Source: Marinobacter persicus
Lineage (GTDB): Bacteria > Pseudomonadota > Gammaproteobacteria > Pseudomonadales > Oleiphilaceae
Length of the DNA stretch: 64,000 nt
Assembly (NCBI RefSeq): GCF_900114155.1
Contig: NZ_FOSC01000004.1
Span: 186,001 to 250,000 of the forward strand
Direction of reading: 5' to 3'
Shown here in pieces: positions 43,757 through 54,096 of the stretch; within the stretch, counting starts at the first letter, position 1; each line of letters opens with the position of its first letter. The notes beneath the pieces are model-generated. The model made no database searches. It was not told the origin of the DNA and saw nothing but the letters and a program-made list of their open reading frames with translations. Position numbers and translations under genes: made by a program.

Positions 43757-44638
43757 ATGACAGCATTGAATGATGGTTGGTTTACCGAAGTGTTCCAGGA
43801 TCAGGGCACGGCGTTTTCCCTGCAGGTTAAACGGAAGCTGCACGAGGAGCAGACGCCCTTCCAGAAGCTTGAAATCTATGAAACCGAAACCTTCGGCAAC
43901 CTGATGGTGCTGGACGGCTGCGTGATGCTGACGTCCCGTGACAATTTCCTGTACCACGAGATGATGACCCACCCGGCGCTGTTCACCCACAAGAACCCGA
44001 AGAAGGTGGTGATTGTCGGCGGTGGCGATTGCGGCACGCTGAAAGAAGTGCTCAAACACCCGGGCGTGGAAGAAGCCTGGCAGGTGGAGATCGATGAGCG
44101 GGTAACCCGCATGTCCGAGAAATACTTCCCGGAACTGTGCGAGAGCAACGAAGACCCGCGCGCCAACTTTTTCTTCGGTGACGGTATCCAGTGGATGCGC
44201 GACATCGAGCCGGACAGTGTGGATCTGATTATCATCGACAGCACCGATCCCGTCGGCCCGGCCGAAGGGTTGTTTGCGCTGGATTTCTACCGTGATGCGC
44301 TGGCGGCGCTGCGCGAGGGCGGCATTATTGTCCAGCAGAGTGAATCGCCGTTGCTGCACACCAACACCATTATTCGCGATATTCACAATGACATGAAGAA
44401 GGCCGGTCTGAGCCACGTGCAGACCCTGCCGTTCCCCCAGCCCGTCTACCCCACCGGGTGGTGGAGCTGCACCATGGGAAGCAAGGAGAACCCGCTGAAG
44501 TATTTCCGCGAGCAAGACGCGGACGAGCGGCCATTCGTTACCCGCTATTACAACCGGGGCATCCACCAGGGAGCACTGGCGATGCCGCAATTCATGGTGG
44601 ATGCGCTGGAAGACGAAGTGCATCCGGAAGAGGGCTGA
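43757..44638 (+). CDS. speE: Spermidine synthase
   Basis: Aminopropyltransferase of 293 residues that joins decarboxylated SAM to putrescine to give spermidine. The N-terminal beta domain has DGWFTEVFQ, and the Rossmann core has VVIVGGGDCG and the catalytic Asp region DSTDPVGPA. It is divergent from speA, which supplies the agmatine precursor. A strong bidirectional terminator at 44682-44716 separates it from amtB. Confidence 0.96.
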   Translation: MTALNDGWFTEVFQDQGTAFSLQVKRKLHEEQTPFQKLEIYETETFGNLMVLDGCVMLTSRDNFLYHEMMTHPALFTHKNPKKVVIVGGGDCGTLKEVLKHPGVEEAWQVEIDERVTRMSEKYFPELCESNEDPRANFFFGDGIQWMRDIEPDSVDLIIIDSTDPVGPAEGLFALDFYRDALAALREGGIIVQQSESPLLHTNTIIRDIHNDMKKAGLSHVQTLPFPQPVYPTGWWSCTMGSKENPLKYFREQDADERPFVTRYYNRGIHQGALAMPQFMVDALEDEVHPEEG

Positions 44639-44681
44639 GCCGGCTTGCTCTGCAGAGGGGATTGCCGGTCAAGCAAACACG

Positions 44682-44716
44682 AAAAAGGGGGTGCCGGTTT
44701 CGGCACCCCCTTTTTT
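44682..44716. terminator. Bidirectional terminator between speE and amtB
   Basis: A 15-bp stem (A5-G5-TGCCG and its complement) with a GTTT loop has A-rich and T-rich flanks on both sides. It can stop transcripts from the two converging genes. Confidence 0.92.
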
Positions 44717-44757
44717 GGTCACTGGTTCAACCAGCTTGTTGTTGTCCGTGCCAGAGC

Positions 44758-46026
44758 TTATTTGCTGGAAACAAACTCCGGATAGGCTTCCATACCACAC
44801 TCGGACAAGTCGACGCCTTCGTACTCGTCTTCTTCCGATACCCGGATACCCATCACCGCTTTGATGATGCTCCAGACAATCAGGCTGGCCACGAATACCC
44901 AGACGAAGATGGTGACCGCACCAATCAACTGTCCGCTGAAGCTCACGCCGGAGTTGGTCACTGGTACCAGCAGCAGGCCAAGGAAACCACACACGCCGTG
45001 GGCGGAGATGGCACCGACCGGGTCATCAATGCGCAGCTTGTCCAGGGCAACGATGCTCAGCACCACGACCAGACCACCCAGGGCGCCCCACAGGGTTGCT
45101 GTCAGCGCACTCGGCGTGGACGGCTCGGCAGTGATGACCACGAGGCCGGCGATGGCGCCGTTCAGCAGCATGGTCAGGTCGGCCTTGCCGAACATGGCGC
45201 GGGCGGTGACCAGGGCGGCAATGGCGCCGCCGGCAGCGGCCGCGTTGGTGTTCAGGAATACCATGGCCACGGAGTTGGCGCTGGCGATGTCGCCCAGCTT
45301 CAGAACCGAGCCGCCGTTAAAGCCGAACCAGCCCATCCACAGGATGAAAGTACCCAGAGCCGCCAGCGGCAGGTTGGCACCCGGGAAGGCGCGAATTTCG
45401 CCGTTCGGGCCGTACTTGCCTTTACGCGGGCCGAGCAGAAGAACCCCGGCCAGGGCAGCGGCCGCACCGGCCATGTGAACGATGCCGGAGCCGGCGAAGT
45501 CGCTGAAGCCCAGGTCGCCCAGGTTGTACATGCCGAATACATCGGCACCACCCCAGGTCCAGGCGCCTTCCAGCGGGTAGATAAAGCCGGTCATGAACAC
45601 GGCAAAGATCAGGAAGGACCAAAGCTTCATGCGCTCGGCCACGGCACCGGATACGATGGACATGGCGGTCGCCACGAACACCACCTGGAAGAAGAAGTCA
45701 GAGGCTGACGAGTAGATCGAGCCGCCTTCAAAACCGCCCTCACGATCGGCAAAGTCGCCCAGGATGCTGGTGACATCAATACCGGCAATGCCGGAGAGGA
45801 AGTAGCTGCCGCCATACATGATGGCGTAGCCGCACACCAGGTACATGGTGCAGGCAATGGCAAACAGGGCCACGTTTTTGGTAAGGATTTCGGTGGTGTT
45901 CTTGGCGCGCACCAGGCCCGATTCGAGCATGGCAAAGCCGGCGGCCATCCACATGACCAGGGCACCACATACCAGGAAATAGAAGGTGTCTATCGCATAC
46001 TGCAGGTGAAAGAGATTACTTTCCAT
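44758..46026 (-). CDS. amtB: Ammonium transporter AmtB
   Basis: Trimeric inner-membrane ammonium channel, 422 residues with 11 hydrophobic segments. Family motifs include MWMAAGFAMLESGLVRAKN near the start, FAGSGIVHMAGA in the centre and the C-terminal HGVCGFLG. The start is the ATG at 46026, with GGAGGG ahead. It follows glnK on the minus strand with a 69-bp gap, the usual glnK-amtB operon, and GlnK should block the channel when nitrogen is ample. Confidence 0.96.
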   Translation of the reverse strand: MESNLFHLQYAIDTFYFLVCGALVMWMAAGFAMLESGLVRAKNTTEILTKNVALFAIACTMYLVCGYAIMYGGSYFLSGIAGIDVTSILGDFADREGGFEGGSIYSSASDFFFQVVFVATAMSIVSGAVAERMKLWSFLIFAVFMTGFIYPLEGAWTWGGADVFGMYNLGDLGFSDFAGSGIVHMAGAAAALAGVLLLGPRKGKYGPNGEIRAFPGANLPLAALGTFILWMGWFGFNGGSVLKLGDIASANSVAMVFLNTNAAAAGGAIAALVTARAMFGKADLTMLLNGAIAGLVVITAEPSTPSALTATLWGALGGLVVVLSIVALDKLRIDDPVGAISAHGVCGFLGLLLVPVTNSGVSFSGQLIGAVTIFVWVFVASLIVWSIIKAVMGIRVSEEDEYEGVDLSECGMEAYPEFVSSK

Positions 46027-46095
46027 GGGAAGCCCTCCGCACAAGGCTTTTAAATCAGAATTTTTTGCGTTGGCTGGAAACTGGCCGGGTCGGGA

Positions 46096-46796
<701 letters not shown>

Positions 46797-47045
46797 ATGA
46801 AAGGGCCACAGGATATTTTTGCCCAGTTGCAGGGCCAGTTCGGCCAGTTTGTTCCCGACATGGCCAAAGCGGCCCGGGACGACGTGGAAAACCAGGTACG
46901 GGCTAGCGTGATGGCCATCATGTCGCGTCTGGAACTGGTTACCCGGGAAGAATTCGATGCCCAGCAGGCGGTGCTGGAGAAAACCCGTGAAAAAGTCGAA
47001 GCGCTGGAAAAGCGGGTGGCAGAACTGGAAAGCCGACAGTCCTGA
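46797..47045 (+). CDS. ubiK: Ubiquinone biosynthesis accessory factor UbiK (YqiC)
   Basis: A small protein of 82 residues. The N-terminal amphipathic helix and the C-terminal coiled coil (about 48-80, REEFDAQQAVLEKTREKV) match UbiK, which helps the Ubi complex make ubiquinone under aerobic conditions. GGAGG at 46786-46790 supports the ATG at 46797; an upstream frame from 46740 is not coding-like. Confidence 0.88.
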   Translation: MKGPQDIFAQLQGQFGQFVPDMAKAARDDVENQVRASVMAIMSRLELVTREEFDAQQAVLEKTREKVEALEKRVAELESRQS

Positions 47046-47138
47046 CCGCCCCCGTTTTACTCCGGTTCTGATACAGTGTTCAAACGCGGGCACGGGACGT
47101 GCCCGCGTGTGTTGATTCCCTGCCAAGGAAAGGTTGCC

Positions 47139-48680
47139 ATGCTTGCCATTGTTCATTCCCGCGCCTGTATTGGCGTCAGCGCCCCCGAAGTGACCATTGA
47201 GGTGCACCTGTCAGGCGGTTTGCCTGCCCTCTCCATTGTTGGCTTGCCGGAGACCGGTGTGCGTGAGAGCAAGGACCGCGTGCGCAGTGCCCTGCTGAAT
47301 GCCGGCTTCGAGTTCCCGGCCCGCCGGATCACCATCAATATGGCGCCCGCCGATTTGCCCAAAGAGGGCGGCCGGTTTGATTTGCCCATCGCCCTGGGCA
47401 TTCTGGCCGCCTCCGGTCAGATTCCCTCTGAATCGCTGGAAAATATCGAATGCATTGGCGAGCTTTCGCTTGATGGTGCCCTGCGGCCGCTTAAAGGTGT
47501 GTTGCCGGCGGTGCTGGCCGCCCGCGAAGCGGGCCGGGTTCTGCTGTTGCCACAGGAGAATGCGGCGGAAGCCGCCCTGGCCAGTAACAACGATGTGCTT
47601 TCGGCCAGCCATCTGCTGACGGTGTGCGAGCATTTGTCTGGCCGTGCCAAACTGGTGCCTCTGCCACGGGCCGAGGATGACAAAAATACGCCAGCGGCGG
47701 TCAACGGGCCGGACCTGGCCGATGTCCGTGGCCAGCAGGTGCCACGCCGGGCCCTGGAGGTCGCGGCGGCTGGTGGTCACAATCTTCTGTTTTTCGGTCC
47801 TCCCGGCACCGGCAAAAGCATGCTGGCCAGCCGCCTGCCGGGCATCCTGCCGCCCCTGGAAGACCATGCTGCAATGGAAGTGGCCAGCGTGCACTCGGTG
47901 GCCGGTCATGCCGTGCAGGCCGGCGAGTGGCGCAAACCGCCATTTCGGAATCCTCACCATACCGCCTCGGCGGTGGCGCTGGTGGGCGGTGGCAGCAGCC
48001 CGCGACCGGGTGAAATTTCGTTGGCGCACCGCGGAGTGCTGTTTCTGGATGAACTTCCGGAGTTCGACCGGCGTGTGCTGGAAGTGCTGCGAGAGCCGAT
48101 GGAAAGTGGTGAGATTGTCATCAGCCGGGCGGCCCGGCAGGTTACCTTCCCGGCCCGTTTCCAGGTGGTGGCGGCCATGAACCCCTGTCCCTGTGGCTAC
48201 CACGGCCATCCCAACATCGAGTGCCAATGTACGCCCACCCAGGTCATGCGTTACCGGGCCAAAATTTCCGGGCCGCTGCTGGACCGTTTTGATCTGCACG
48301 TGGAGGTGCCCGTGCAGACCGGTGAAGTGTTGCTGGGCGCGGGTGGCAATGCCGGGGCCGGGGAAAGCAGTGCCAGTGTCAGCCAGAGGGTGATGCGCGC
48401 ACGGGTTGCGCAACAACGAAGGGGTGCACTCAATGCCGCCCTGGCTGGCCGGGCACTGGATGAGGCCTGTTATCTGGAGGTCGAGGGCCAGAAGTTGTTG
48501 TCTTCGGCCATGGAACGGCTGGGCCTGTCGGCGAGGGCGTTACACCGGATTCTGCGGGTGGCCCGGACGCTGGCGGATCTGGACGGTGCCACAGAGCTGC
48601 AGCGCCAGCATCTGATAGAAGCGCTGGGGTATCGTCAGCTTGACCGTCAGCATGGTCAGAATTCCCTGGTGTCCGCCTGA
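47139..48680 (+). CDS. comM: ComM/YifB-family AAA+ ATPase
   Basis: Mg-chelatase-like AAA+ helicase of 513 residues. ComM extends DNA strands during natural transformation in Vibrio and Acinetobacter. An N-terminal LonC-like domain (about 1-165) is followed by the AAA+ core with Walker [11 protein letters not shown], Walker [10 protein letters not shown] and a C-terminal zinc-like CPCGYHGHP segment. The start is the ATG at 47139, where family members begin (MLAIVHSRA). It shares a strand with ubiK and trmB but no clear operon link. Confidence 0.92.
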   Translation: MLAIVHSRACIGVSAPEVTIEVHLSGGLPALSIVGLPETGVRESKDRVRSALLNAGFEFPARRITINMAPADLPKEGGRFDLPIALGILAASGQIPSESLENIECIGELSLDGALRPLKGVLPAVLAAREAGRVLLLPQENAAEAALASNNDVLSASHLLTVCEHLSGRAKLVPLPRAEDDKNTPAAVNGPDLADVRGQQVPRRALEVAAAGGHNLLFFGPPGTGKSMLASRLPGILPPLEDHAAMEVASVHSVAGHAVQAGEWRKPPFRNPHHTASAVALVGGGSSPRPGEISLAHRGVLFLDELPEFDRRVLEVLREPMESGEIVISRAARQVTFPARFQVVAAMNPCPCGYHGHPNIECQCTPTQVMRYRAKISGPLLDRFDLHVEVPVQTGEVLLGAGGNAGAGESSASVSQRVMRARVAQQRRGALNAALAGRALDEACYLEVEGQKLLSSAMERLGLSARALHRILRVARTLADLDGATELQRQHLIEALGYRQLDRQHGQNSLVSA

Positions 48681-48750
48681 CGGGGCGGACTCTGTTAAAC
48701 TGTCGGTAAATTTCCAAGAAACCCATCCGCTGTGGCGGAGAGAGGATGAC

Positions 48751-49476
48751 ATGACCGATCAGACCGATAATCGAGAGTCCTCCGGCGACAATCCGGTGAC
48801 CACCCGCCGTGGCGTGCGCAGTTTTGTGCTGCGCCAGGGCCGCATGACCGAAGGCCAGAAGAAAGCCTATGACCGCCTGTGGCCAAAGTACGGCCTGAGC
48901 CGTGAAGATGGCATGATTGATCCGCGCCAGGTATTCGGCCGCGATAACATGCTGAACCTGGAGATTGGCTTTGGCATGGGGCGGTCACTGGCCGACATGG
49001 CCGAGGCGGCGCCGGAGCAGGATTTTATCGGCGTTGAGGTGCATTTGCCCGGTGTGGGCGCGTTGCTCAAGGAAGTGGAGGAGCGTGGCCTGGAAAACAT
49101 ACGCATCTACAGCATCGATGCCAACGATGTGATTGACTTGTGCCTGCCCGAGGCCTGCCTGGACCGGGTGATGGTGTTCTTCCCCGACCCCTGGCCGAAG
49201 AAAAAGCATCACAAGCGCCGTCTGGTGCAGCCGGAGTTTGTTCAGCGCATTCGTCACAAACTGCGCGTCGGCGGTGTTCTGCACCTGGCCACCGATTGGG
49301 AGAACTACGCCGAACACATGCTGGAAGTGATGAGCGAGGCGGAAGGCTTTGCCAATACCCGGGAAGAGGGCGGGTACTCACCGCGCCCGGACGACCGGCC
49401 GATTACCAAGTTTGAAAAACGCGGAGAAAACCTGGGCCATGGGGTCTGGGATTTGCTGTTCTACCGCACCAACTGA
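48751..49476 (+). CDS. trmB: tRNA (guanine-N7)-methyltransferase
   Basis: Methylates G46 of tRNA with SAM, 241 residues. The SAM loop [16 protein letters not shown] and the signature [12 protein letters not shown] are clear. An N-terminal tail of about 45 residues, as in other gammaproteobacteria, precedes the core. GAGAGG lies just ahead of the ATG at 48751. Confidence 0.95.
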   Translation: MTDQTDNRESSGDNPVTTRRGVRSFVLRQGRMTEGQKKAYDRLWPKYGLSREDGMIDPRQVFGRDNMLNLEIGFGMGRSLADMAEAAPEQDFIGVEVHLPGVGALLKEVEERGLENIRIYSIDANDVIDLCLPEACLDRVMVFFPDPWPKKKHHKRRLVQPEFVQRIRHKLRVGGVLHLATDWENYAEHMLEVMSEAEGFANTREEGGYSPRPDDRPITKFEKRGENLGHGVWDLLFYRTN

Positions 49477-49514
49477 TCCTGCCCGTACAGCGAAACGCCG
49501 CCATGCATCCGTTG

Positions 49515-50066
49515 TCAGCCCGCCGGCTGTAACGGGTGTCGGCGGGCAGCGCGTATAATCACCAGTCCCGCCACGCCCAGAATCAGGCCCGTGTACTTCA
49601 GCAGCGCCAGGATCGCGGCTGCCAGACTCAAGGCGTCGGTCGCCGGGTTGACGTTGTTCAGTAACACCAGGTTTTCCGCCACATCGGCCAGTGCCGCCAG
49701 CACGAATACCACGCGTACGCCGCGGGCAATGCGCCGTTCACGGATACCGGGCCGGTCGCGGGTGAAATGGCGGGTCAGCTGCAGCAGCGTGGCCAGATAA
49801 CTCACGATAAACGCGAAGTCCAGCCACAAGGCGGTATAGGCCAGCCCCAGGCGGCCATCACTCCAACTGCGAATAATGCTGTGGGCCTGCTCGGCACTGC
49901 CGGCCAGCTGGAAGCTGATCATGCCCTGGGGCGCAGCCGCTGTCTGCAGCAGGTTATTGATGATCACCAGCGCCAGGAACAATACTCCCGCCAGCGCCAT
50001 GGATACTTTCATGGGCAGGCGCATGGGCAGTCCCGGTAGCCAGGTGGGGCGATGATGGTCCGTCAC
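49515..50066 (-). CDS. Four-helix integral membrane protein of unknown function
   Basis: A 183-residue inner-membrane protein with hydrophobic segments near 20-42, 75-97, 116-135 and 150-172. Acidic/Asn residues (ALADVAENL) fall in the third. I do not recognise the family. Its start overlaps the hemW stop by 4 bp, so it is co-translated as the last gene of the hemW run. Confidence 0.65.
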   Translation of the reverse strand: MTDHHRPTWLPGLPMRLPMKVSMALAGVLFLALVIINNLLQTAAAPQGMISFQLAGSAEQAHSIIRSWSDGRLGLAYTALWLDFAFIVSYLATLLQLTRHFTRDRPGIRERRIARGVRVVFVLAALADVAENLVLLNNVNPATDALSLAAAILALLKYTGLILGVAGLVIIRAARRHPLQPAG

Positions 50067-51229
50067 AGGAATTGCTCCAGCAGGCTGTTCAGATAACGCT
50101 GGCCCTGCTCCGTGGCCTGTATGCCAGAGCGGGCCAGCAGTCCCTTATCTCTCAGTTCCTCCAGTTTTACCGAAACCGGGGACAGCGGTAAACCGGTGCG
50201 TTCACAATAGAGAGATTCAGGCACCCCACCGCTCAGTCGCAGAGCGTTCATCATGAATTCCAGCGGCCGCTCGGCCGGGTCGATGTCTTCGGTGCCGGAA
50301 GTACGCGAACCGATCCGGTTCAGATAGGCCTCCGGCTGGCGGGTTTTCCAGTAGCGGAAAATACGGCCGTCCGCCGTGCTGATCTTGCCGTGAGCGCCGG
50401 CACCCAGGGCCAGATAATCCCCGAAAGTCCAGTAGTTCAGGTTGTGCCGGCTTTCCCGCCCCGGCCGGCTCCAGGCCGAGACCTCGTAATCGTTGAAGCC
50501 CTGGCTGCGCAGATAATCGGCGCCGGTTTGATAGATGCGCCAGAGCCGCTCATCATCGGGCAGCGTGGGTGGGCGTGAGAAGAATTCGGTATTGGGCTCG
50601 ATGGTCAGCTGGTACCAGGACAGGTGTGTCGGCCCCTGTGCCAGCGCCGTTTCCAGGTCGGCCAGGGCCTGCTCTGGTGTTTGCCCAGGCAGACCGTGCA
50701 TCAAATCGATGTTGAAATTGTCGAAGCCGGCCTCGCGGGCACTGGTGATGGCCTGCAGGGCGGCGTCCCGGTCGTGGATGCGCCCGAGGACCTGCAGGTG
50801 TTCCGGCTGGAAGCTCTGCACGCCGATTGATAAACGGTTGATGCCAGCCCTGCGAAAATGCTCAAACCGGCCGGCTTCCAGGGTGCCGGGATTGGCTTCC
50901 AGGGTGATTTCGGCGTCGGGACTGAATGTCAGATACCGGCGCAGTTGTTCAAACAGCCGTTCATAGAAATCGCCGGACATGAGCGAGGGTGTACCCCCGC
51001 CGATGAACACGCTTTCAATGGCCCGGTCGCGAACCAGTGCAAGGTCCTGTTCAAGATCTTCAATAATGGCGGCCAGGTAGGCCTGTTCCGGCAGCTCGCC
51101 GCGAATGGCGTGGGAATTGAAGTCACAGTAGGGGCACTTGCGCACGCACCAGGGCACGTGGATGTACAGCGCCAGGGGCGGGCAGACCGCCACCGGGGCG
51201 GTGGCGGTTGACGGGAGGGGGTCAGGCAT
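50063..51229 (-). CDS. hemW: HemW radical SAM heme chaperone
   Basis: Radical SAM protein of 388 residues. The [4Fe-4S] cluster motif is CVRKCPYC near residue 28, and the FIGGGTPS segment and C-terminal HemN-like domain match HemW (formerly labelled as oxygen-independent coproporphyrinogen oxidase). It binds heme and delivers it to respiratory enzymes. It overlaps rdgB by 8 bp, the common rdgB-hemW pairing. Confidence 0.92.
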   Translation of the reverse strand: MPDPLPSTATAPVAVCPPLALYIHVPWCVRKCPYCDFNSHAIRGELPEQAYLAAIIEDLEQDLALVRDRAIESVFIGGGTPSLMSGDFYERLFEQLRRYLTFSPDAEITLEANPGTLEAGRFEHFRRAGINRLSIGVQSFQPEHLQVLGRIHDRDAALQAITSAREAGFDNFNIDLMHGLPGQTPEQALADLETALAQGPTHLSWYQLTIEPNTEFFSRPPTLPDDERLWRIYQTGADYLRSQGFNDYEVSAWSRPGRESRHNLNYWTFGDYLALGAGAHGKISTADGRIFRYWKTRQPEAYLNRIGSRTSGTEDIDPAERPLEFMMNALRLSGGVPESLYCERTGLPLSPVSVKLEELRDKGLLARSGIQATEQGQRYLNSLLEQFL

Positions 51230-51821
51230 TGGCCTTCAACTGTTCCAGCAGGCTGGCCAGTGCGCGGCCACGATGACTGATCTGGCCTTTTTGCTCGCGG
51301 TTCAACTCGGCGGCACTGCACTGGTACTCCGGGGCAAAAAACACCGGATCGTAGCCAAAACCACCGTCGCCGACGGGTTGCTCAAGAATCCGGCCGGGCC
51401 AGCGGCCATGGCAGATTAACGGCGTGGGATCGTCGGCATGGCGCAGGTACACCAGCACGCAATGAAACTGGGCCGTCCGTTCGGCTTCGGGTATGTCGGC
51501 CAGTGCTTCCAGCAAGGCGGCCACGTTATCGGCATCGGTAGCGCCGGGGCCGGCGTATCGGGCCGAACGTACTCCGGGTTGTCCACCCAGGGCATCCACG
51601 GCCAGCCCGCTGTCGTCCGCCAGGGCTGGCAGCCCGGTCTGCCGGGCGGCGTGGCGGGCCTTGAGGATGGCATTTTCGACAAAGGTGACCGCCGGCTCAT
51701 CCGCCTCTCCAACGCCCAGGTCGCCCTGGGGCAGGGGGGTGAAGTCCAGAGGCGCGAGCAGGTGCTCAAATTCGGCAAGCTTGCCTTTGTTGTTGCTGGC
51801 GATGACGAGTTTTTTCAGCAT
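51222..51821 (-). CDS. rdgB: dITP/XTP pyrophosphatase RdgB
   Basis: Cleans deaminated purine nucleotides (dITP, XTP) from the pool by hydrolysis to monophosphates. From the ATG at 51821 it has 199 residues. [10 protein letters not shown] at the N-terminus, LADDSGL and SHRGRAL match the Ham1/RdgB family. A GTG four codons upstream (51833) lies within the end of the previous gene and is less likely. Confidence 0.94.
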   Translation of the reverse strand: MLKKLVIASNNKGKLAEFEHLLAPLDFTPLPQGDLGVGEADEPAVTFVENAILKARHAARQTGLPALADDSGLAVDALGGQPGVRSARYAGPGATDADNVAALLEALADIPEAERTAQFHCVLVYLRHADDPTPLICHGRWPGRILEQPVGDGGFGYDPVFFAPEYQCSAAELNREQKGQISHRGRALASLLEQLKANA

Positions 51822-51825
51822 GGTC

Positions 51826-52275
51826 TCAGTCACTGAACAAGGTGTGGGTGAAGCGTAAGGGCATGGCCTCGTTCTGGCCCCGGGGGCGGGCTTCCACGTT
51901 GAAGGTCATCAACTCGCCAGAGGAATACTGGTACTGGGCGATGAAGTACACCGCATCGCCTTCCTGAATACGCCGGAATGCCAGAAACTTTACCTGCTGG
52001 ATATCGTTGGAGACTTTGCCTTCCACCTGGCCGTTAACCGGTTGCGGCTGGCCATTTTCATCCTCTTTCATGATCGAGATATTGACGATGCCAATGCCCC
52101 GGGAGCGGGTCAGATCGTTGGCCTGGGCCACCTCCGGTGACAGGAAGGTGCTGGGGAAAACGCTCCAGTGCACCTGGTAATCGCCAAAATCCTTTTCTCC
52201 GGCTGCGGCCGGCAGGGATGCCAGCAGCAGGGAGCAGAAGGCCAGTAAGAAAGCACTGACAGAACGTGTAATCAT
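51826..52275 (-). CDS. Periplasmic DUF4426 protein
   Basis: A 149-residue protein with a Sec signal peptide ending near AAAGEK and a beta-rich mature part ([26 protein letters not shown]). The DUF4426 family is known next to metW/metX in gammaproteobacteria but has no established role. The ATG at 52275 is chosen because the signal peptide starts there. It follows metW by 2 bp. Confidence 0.82.
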   Translation of the reverse strand: MITRSVSAFLLAFCSLLLASLPAAAGEKDFGDYQVHWSVFPSTFLSPEVAQANDLTRSRGIGIVNISIMKEDENGQPQPVNGQVEGKVSNDIQQVKFLAFRRIQEGDAVYFIAQYQYSSGELMTFNVEARPRGQNEAMPLRFTHTLFSD

Positions 52276-52277
52276 GA

Positions 52278-52877
52278 TTATTCCTCCCGCGTGATACGGT
52301 AAATGGCAATCTCGCCGAGCAGGTTGGGCCAGGCCCGGGCCAGCCAGCTGTTCTGGTGCTGGCAGTCCACCACCCGGCGGCTCTTGATGCGAATGCCTTT
52401 CTGCCGGCACAGCGCCTCGAAATCCTTGAAGGTGCAAAGCCGGATATTAGGGGTGTTATACCATTTATACGGCAGTGCGTTCGATTCGGGCATGCGGCCG
52501 CTCAGGGTCAGCCCCCAACGCAGACGCCAGTGGGCGAAGTTGGGGAAGGTAACAATGCCTTCCCGGCCCACCCGCAGCATTTCCTCGATCACCCGGTCTG
52601 GCCGGCGCACGGCTTGCAGGGCCTGGGTCATCAGTACGATATCGAACATGCCGTCATCAAAGTTGTCCAGTCCCTGGGTATCCAGGTTCTGCTCGATCAC
52701 ACTCACGCCACGGCCCATGCAGGTGGTGATGTGGTCCGGGTTGATTTCCAGGCCAAAACCGGTGGCGTTGCGTTCACGTTGCAGGAAATCCAGCAGGGTG
52801 CCGTCGCCACAACCAAGATCGAGCACGTGCTGGCCGGGGGTAACCCACTGCTGGATGATGTCGAGATCCGGTCTCAT
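52278..52877 (-). CDS. metW: Methionine biosynthesis protein MetW
   Basis: SAM-dependent-methyltransferase-like protein of 199 residues, with the cofactor loop [15 protein letters not shown] and a typical MetW C-terminus. In Pseudomonas-type bacteria MetW is required together with MetX for homoserine O-acylation. The 4-bp overlap with metX supports a joint function. Confidence 0.94.
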   Translation of the reverse strand: MRPDLDIIQQWVTPGQHVLDLGCGDGTLLDFLQRERNATGFGLEINPDHITTCMGRGVSVIEQNLDTQGLDNFDDGMFDIVLMTQALQAVRRPDRVIEEMLRVGREGIVTFPNFAHWRLRWGLTLSGRMPESNALPYKWYNTPNIRLCTFKDFEALCRQKGIRIKSRRVVDCQHQNSWLARAWPNLLGEIAIYRITREE

Positions 52878-54022
52878 GCGCCAACCTCCCGTGCGACCCG
52901 GTCCAGATAGGCCGTGAATACGTCAGTGTACCTGGGGGTGGGGATCAGAAACGCATCATGCCCCCAGGGCGCATCAATTTCAGCGTAGCTGACCTTTTTC
53001 CTGGCGGAAATCATGGCATTCACCATTTCCTCGGAACGCTCGGGTGAGAACCGCCAGTCGGTGCTGAAAGACAGCACCAGGTATTCGCATTTTGCCGGTG
53101 CCAGGGCTTTAGCCAGGTCCCCATTGGTTTCCCAGGCCGGGTCGAAGTAATCCAGTGCCCGGGTCATCAACAGGTAGGTGTTGGCGTCAAAGCTCTCGGA
53201 GAAGCGCTCGCCCTGGTAGCGCAGGTAGCTTTCCACCTGGAATTCGGCACCAAAGCCGAACTGGTAGGCTTCATCACGCAGCTCCCGGCCGAATTTCTCG
53301 CCCATGGAGGCATCGGACAGATAGGTAATGTGCCCGACCATGCGAGCCAGCATCAGGCCCCGGCGGGGAATGGCGTTGAAATCGTAATAGCGGCCTTCGT
53401 GAAACTCCCGGTCGGAGGTGATGGCCTGGCGGGCCACTTCGTTGAAGGCGATGTTCTGGGCGCTCAGTTTCGGCGTTGAGGCAATGACCACCGCGTGGCG
53501 TACCCGGTCCGGATAGCTCAGGCTCCACTGCAAGGCCTGCATGCCGCCCAGGGACCCACCAACCACGGCGGCCCATTGTTCAATGCCCAGCCGGTCGGCC
53601 AGCCGGGCCTGGCTTTCGACCCAGTCGGTCACGGTAATAACCGGAAAATCCGGGCCGTAGGGTTTGCCGGTGGCCGGGTTGGTCGAGGCCGGGCCGGTGC
53701 TGCCGTGGCAGCCGCCGAGGTTGTTCACGCTGACCACGAAGAAACGGTTGGTGTCGATGGGTTTGCCGGGGCCGATGCAGCTGTCCCACCAGCCGGGTTT
53801 GCGTTCGTCCATGGCGTGGTAACCGGCGGCATGGTGATGGCCACTCAGGGCATGGCAGATGAGCACGGCGTTGCTGGCATCGCTGTTCAGCGTGCCATAG
53901 GTTTCGACCACCAGGTCGTAGCTGTCCAGGGTCTGGCCGCAGGCCAGCGCAATGGGTTGGTCGAAGTGCAGGGTTTCCGGGCTGACTAGGCCTACGGAAT
54001 CCGCAGGCAGGGTATCGGGCAT
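52874..54022 (-). CDS. metX: Homoserine O-acyltransferase MetX
   Basis: Alpha/beta-hydrolase-fold enzyme of 382 residues that activates homoserine for methionine synthesis, using an acyl-CoA. The nucleophile Ser is in GGSLGGMQA, the His/Asp triad comes later (WGHDAFL) and the GHHHAAGYH segment is typical. Acetyl versus succinyl donor is not settled by this reading; MetW-associated enzymes in Pseudomonas use succinyl-CoA. Confidence 0.94.
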   Translation of the reverse strand: MPDTLPADSVGLVSPETLHFDQPIALACGQTLDSYDLVVETYGTLNSDASNAVLICHALSGHHHAAGYHAMDERKPGWWDSCIGPGKPIDTNRFFVVSVNNLGGCHGSTGPASTNPATGKPYGPDFPVITVTDWVESQARLADRLGIEQWAAVVGGSLGGMQALQWSLSYPDRVRHAVVIASTPKLSAQNIAFNEVARQAITSDREFHEGRYYDFNAIPRRGLMLARMVGHITYLSDASMGEKFGRELRDEAYQFGFGAEFQVESYLRYQGERFSESFDANTYLLMTRALDYFDPAWETNGDLAKALAPAKCEYLVLSFSTDWRFSPERSEEMVNAMISARKKVSYAEIDAPWGHDAFLIPTPRYTDVFTAYLDRVAREVGA

Positions 54023-54096
54023 GGGTGTGAGGTTTCCTGCTCAACAGTATGCGAACGCAGAAGTGTAAAGCCGCCCGCCAGCACCTGCAACCGGCG

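Noticed and set aside
43628..44623. N-terminal extension of the arginine decarboxylase frame
   Set aside because: The frame stays open upstream only because it runs antisense through speE. The family start MPESAAHQVYNI is at 43627.
54023..54096. SAM riboswitch ahead of metX
   Set aside because: Only 74 bp separate metX from the dynamin-like gene, and I could see neither the helices nor the conserved segments of a SAM riboswitch.
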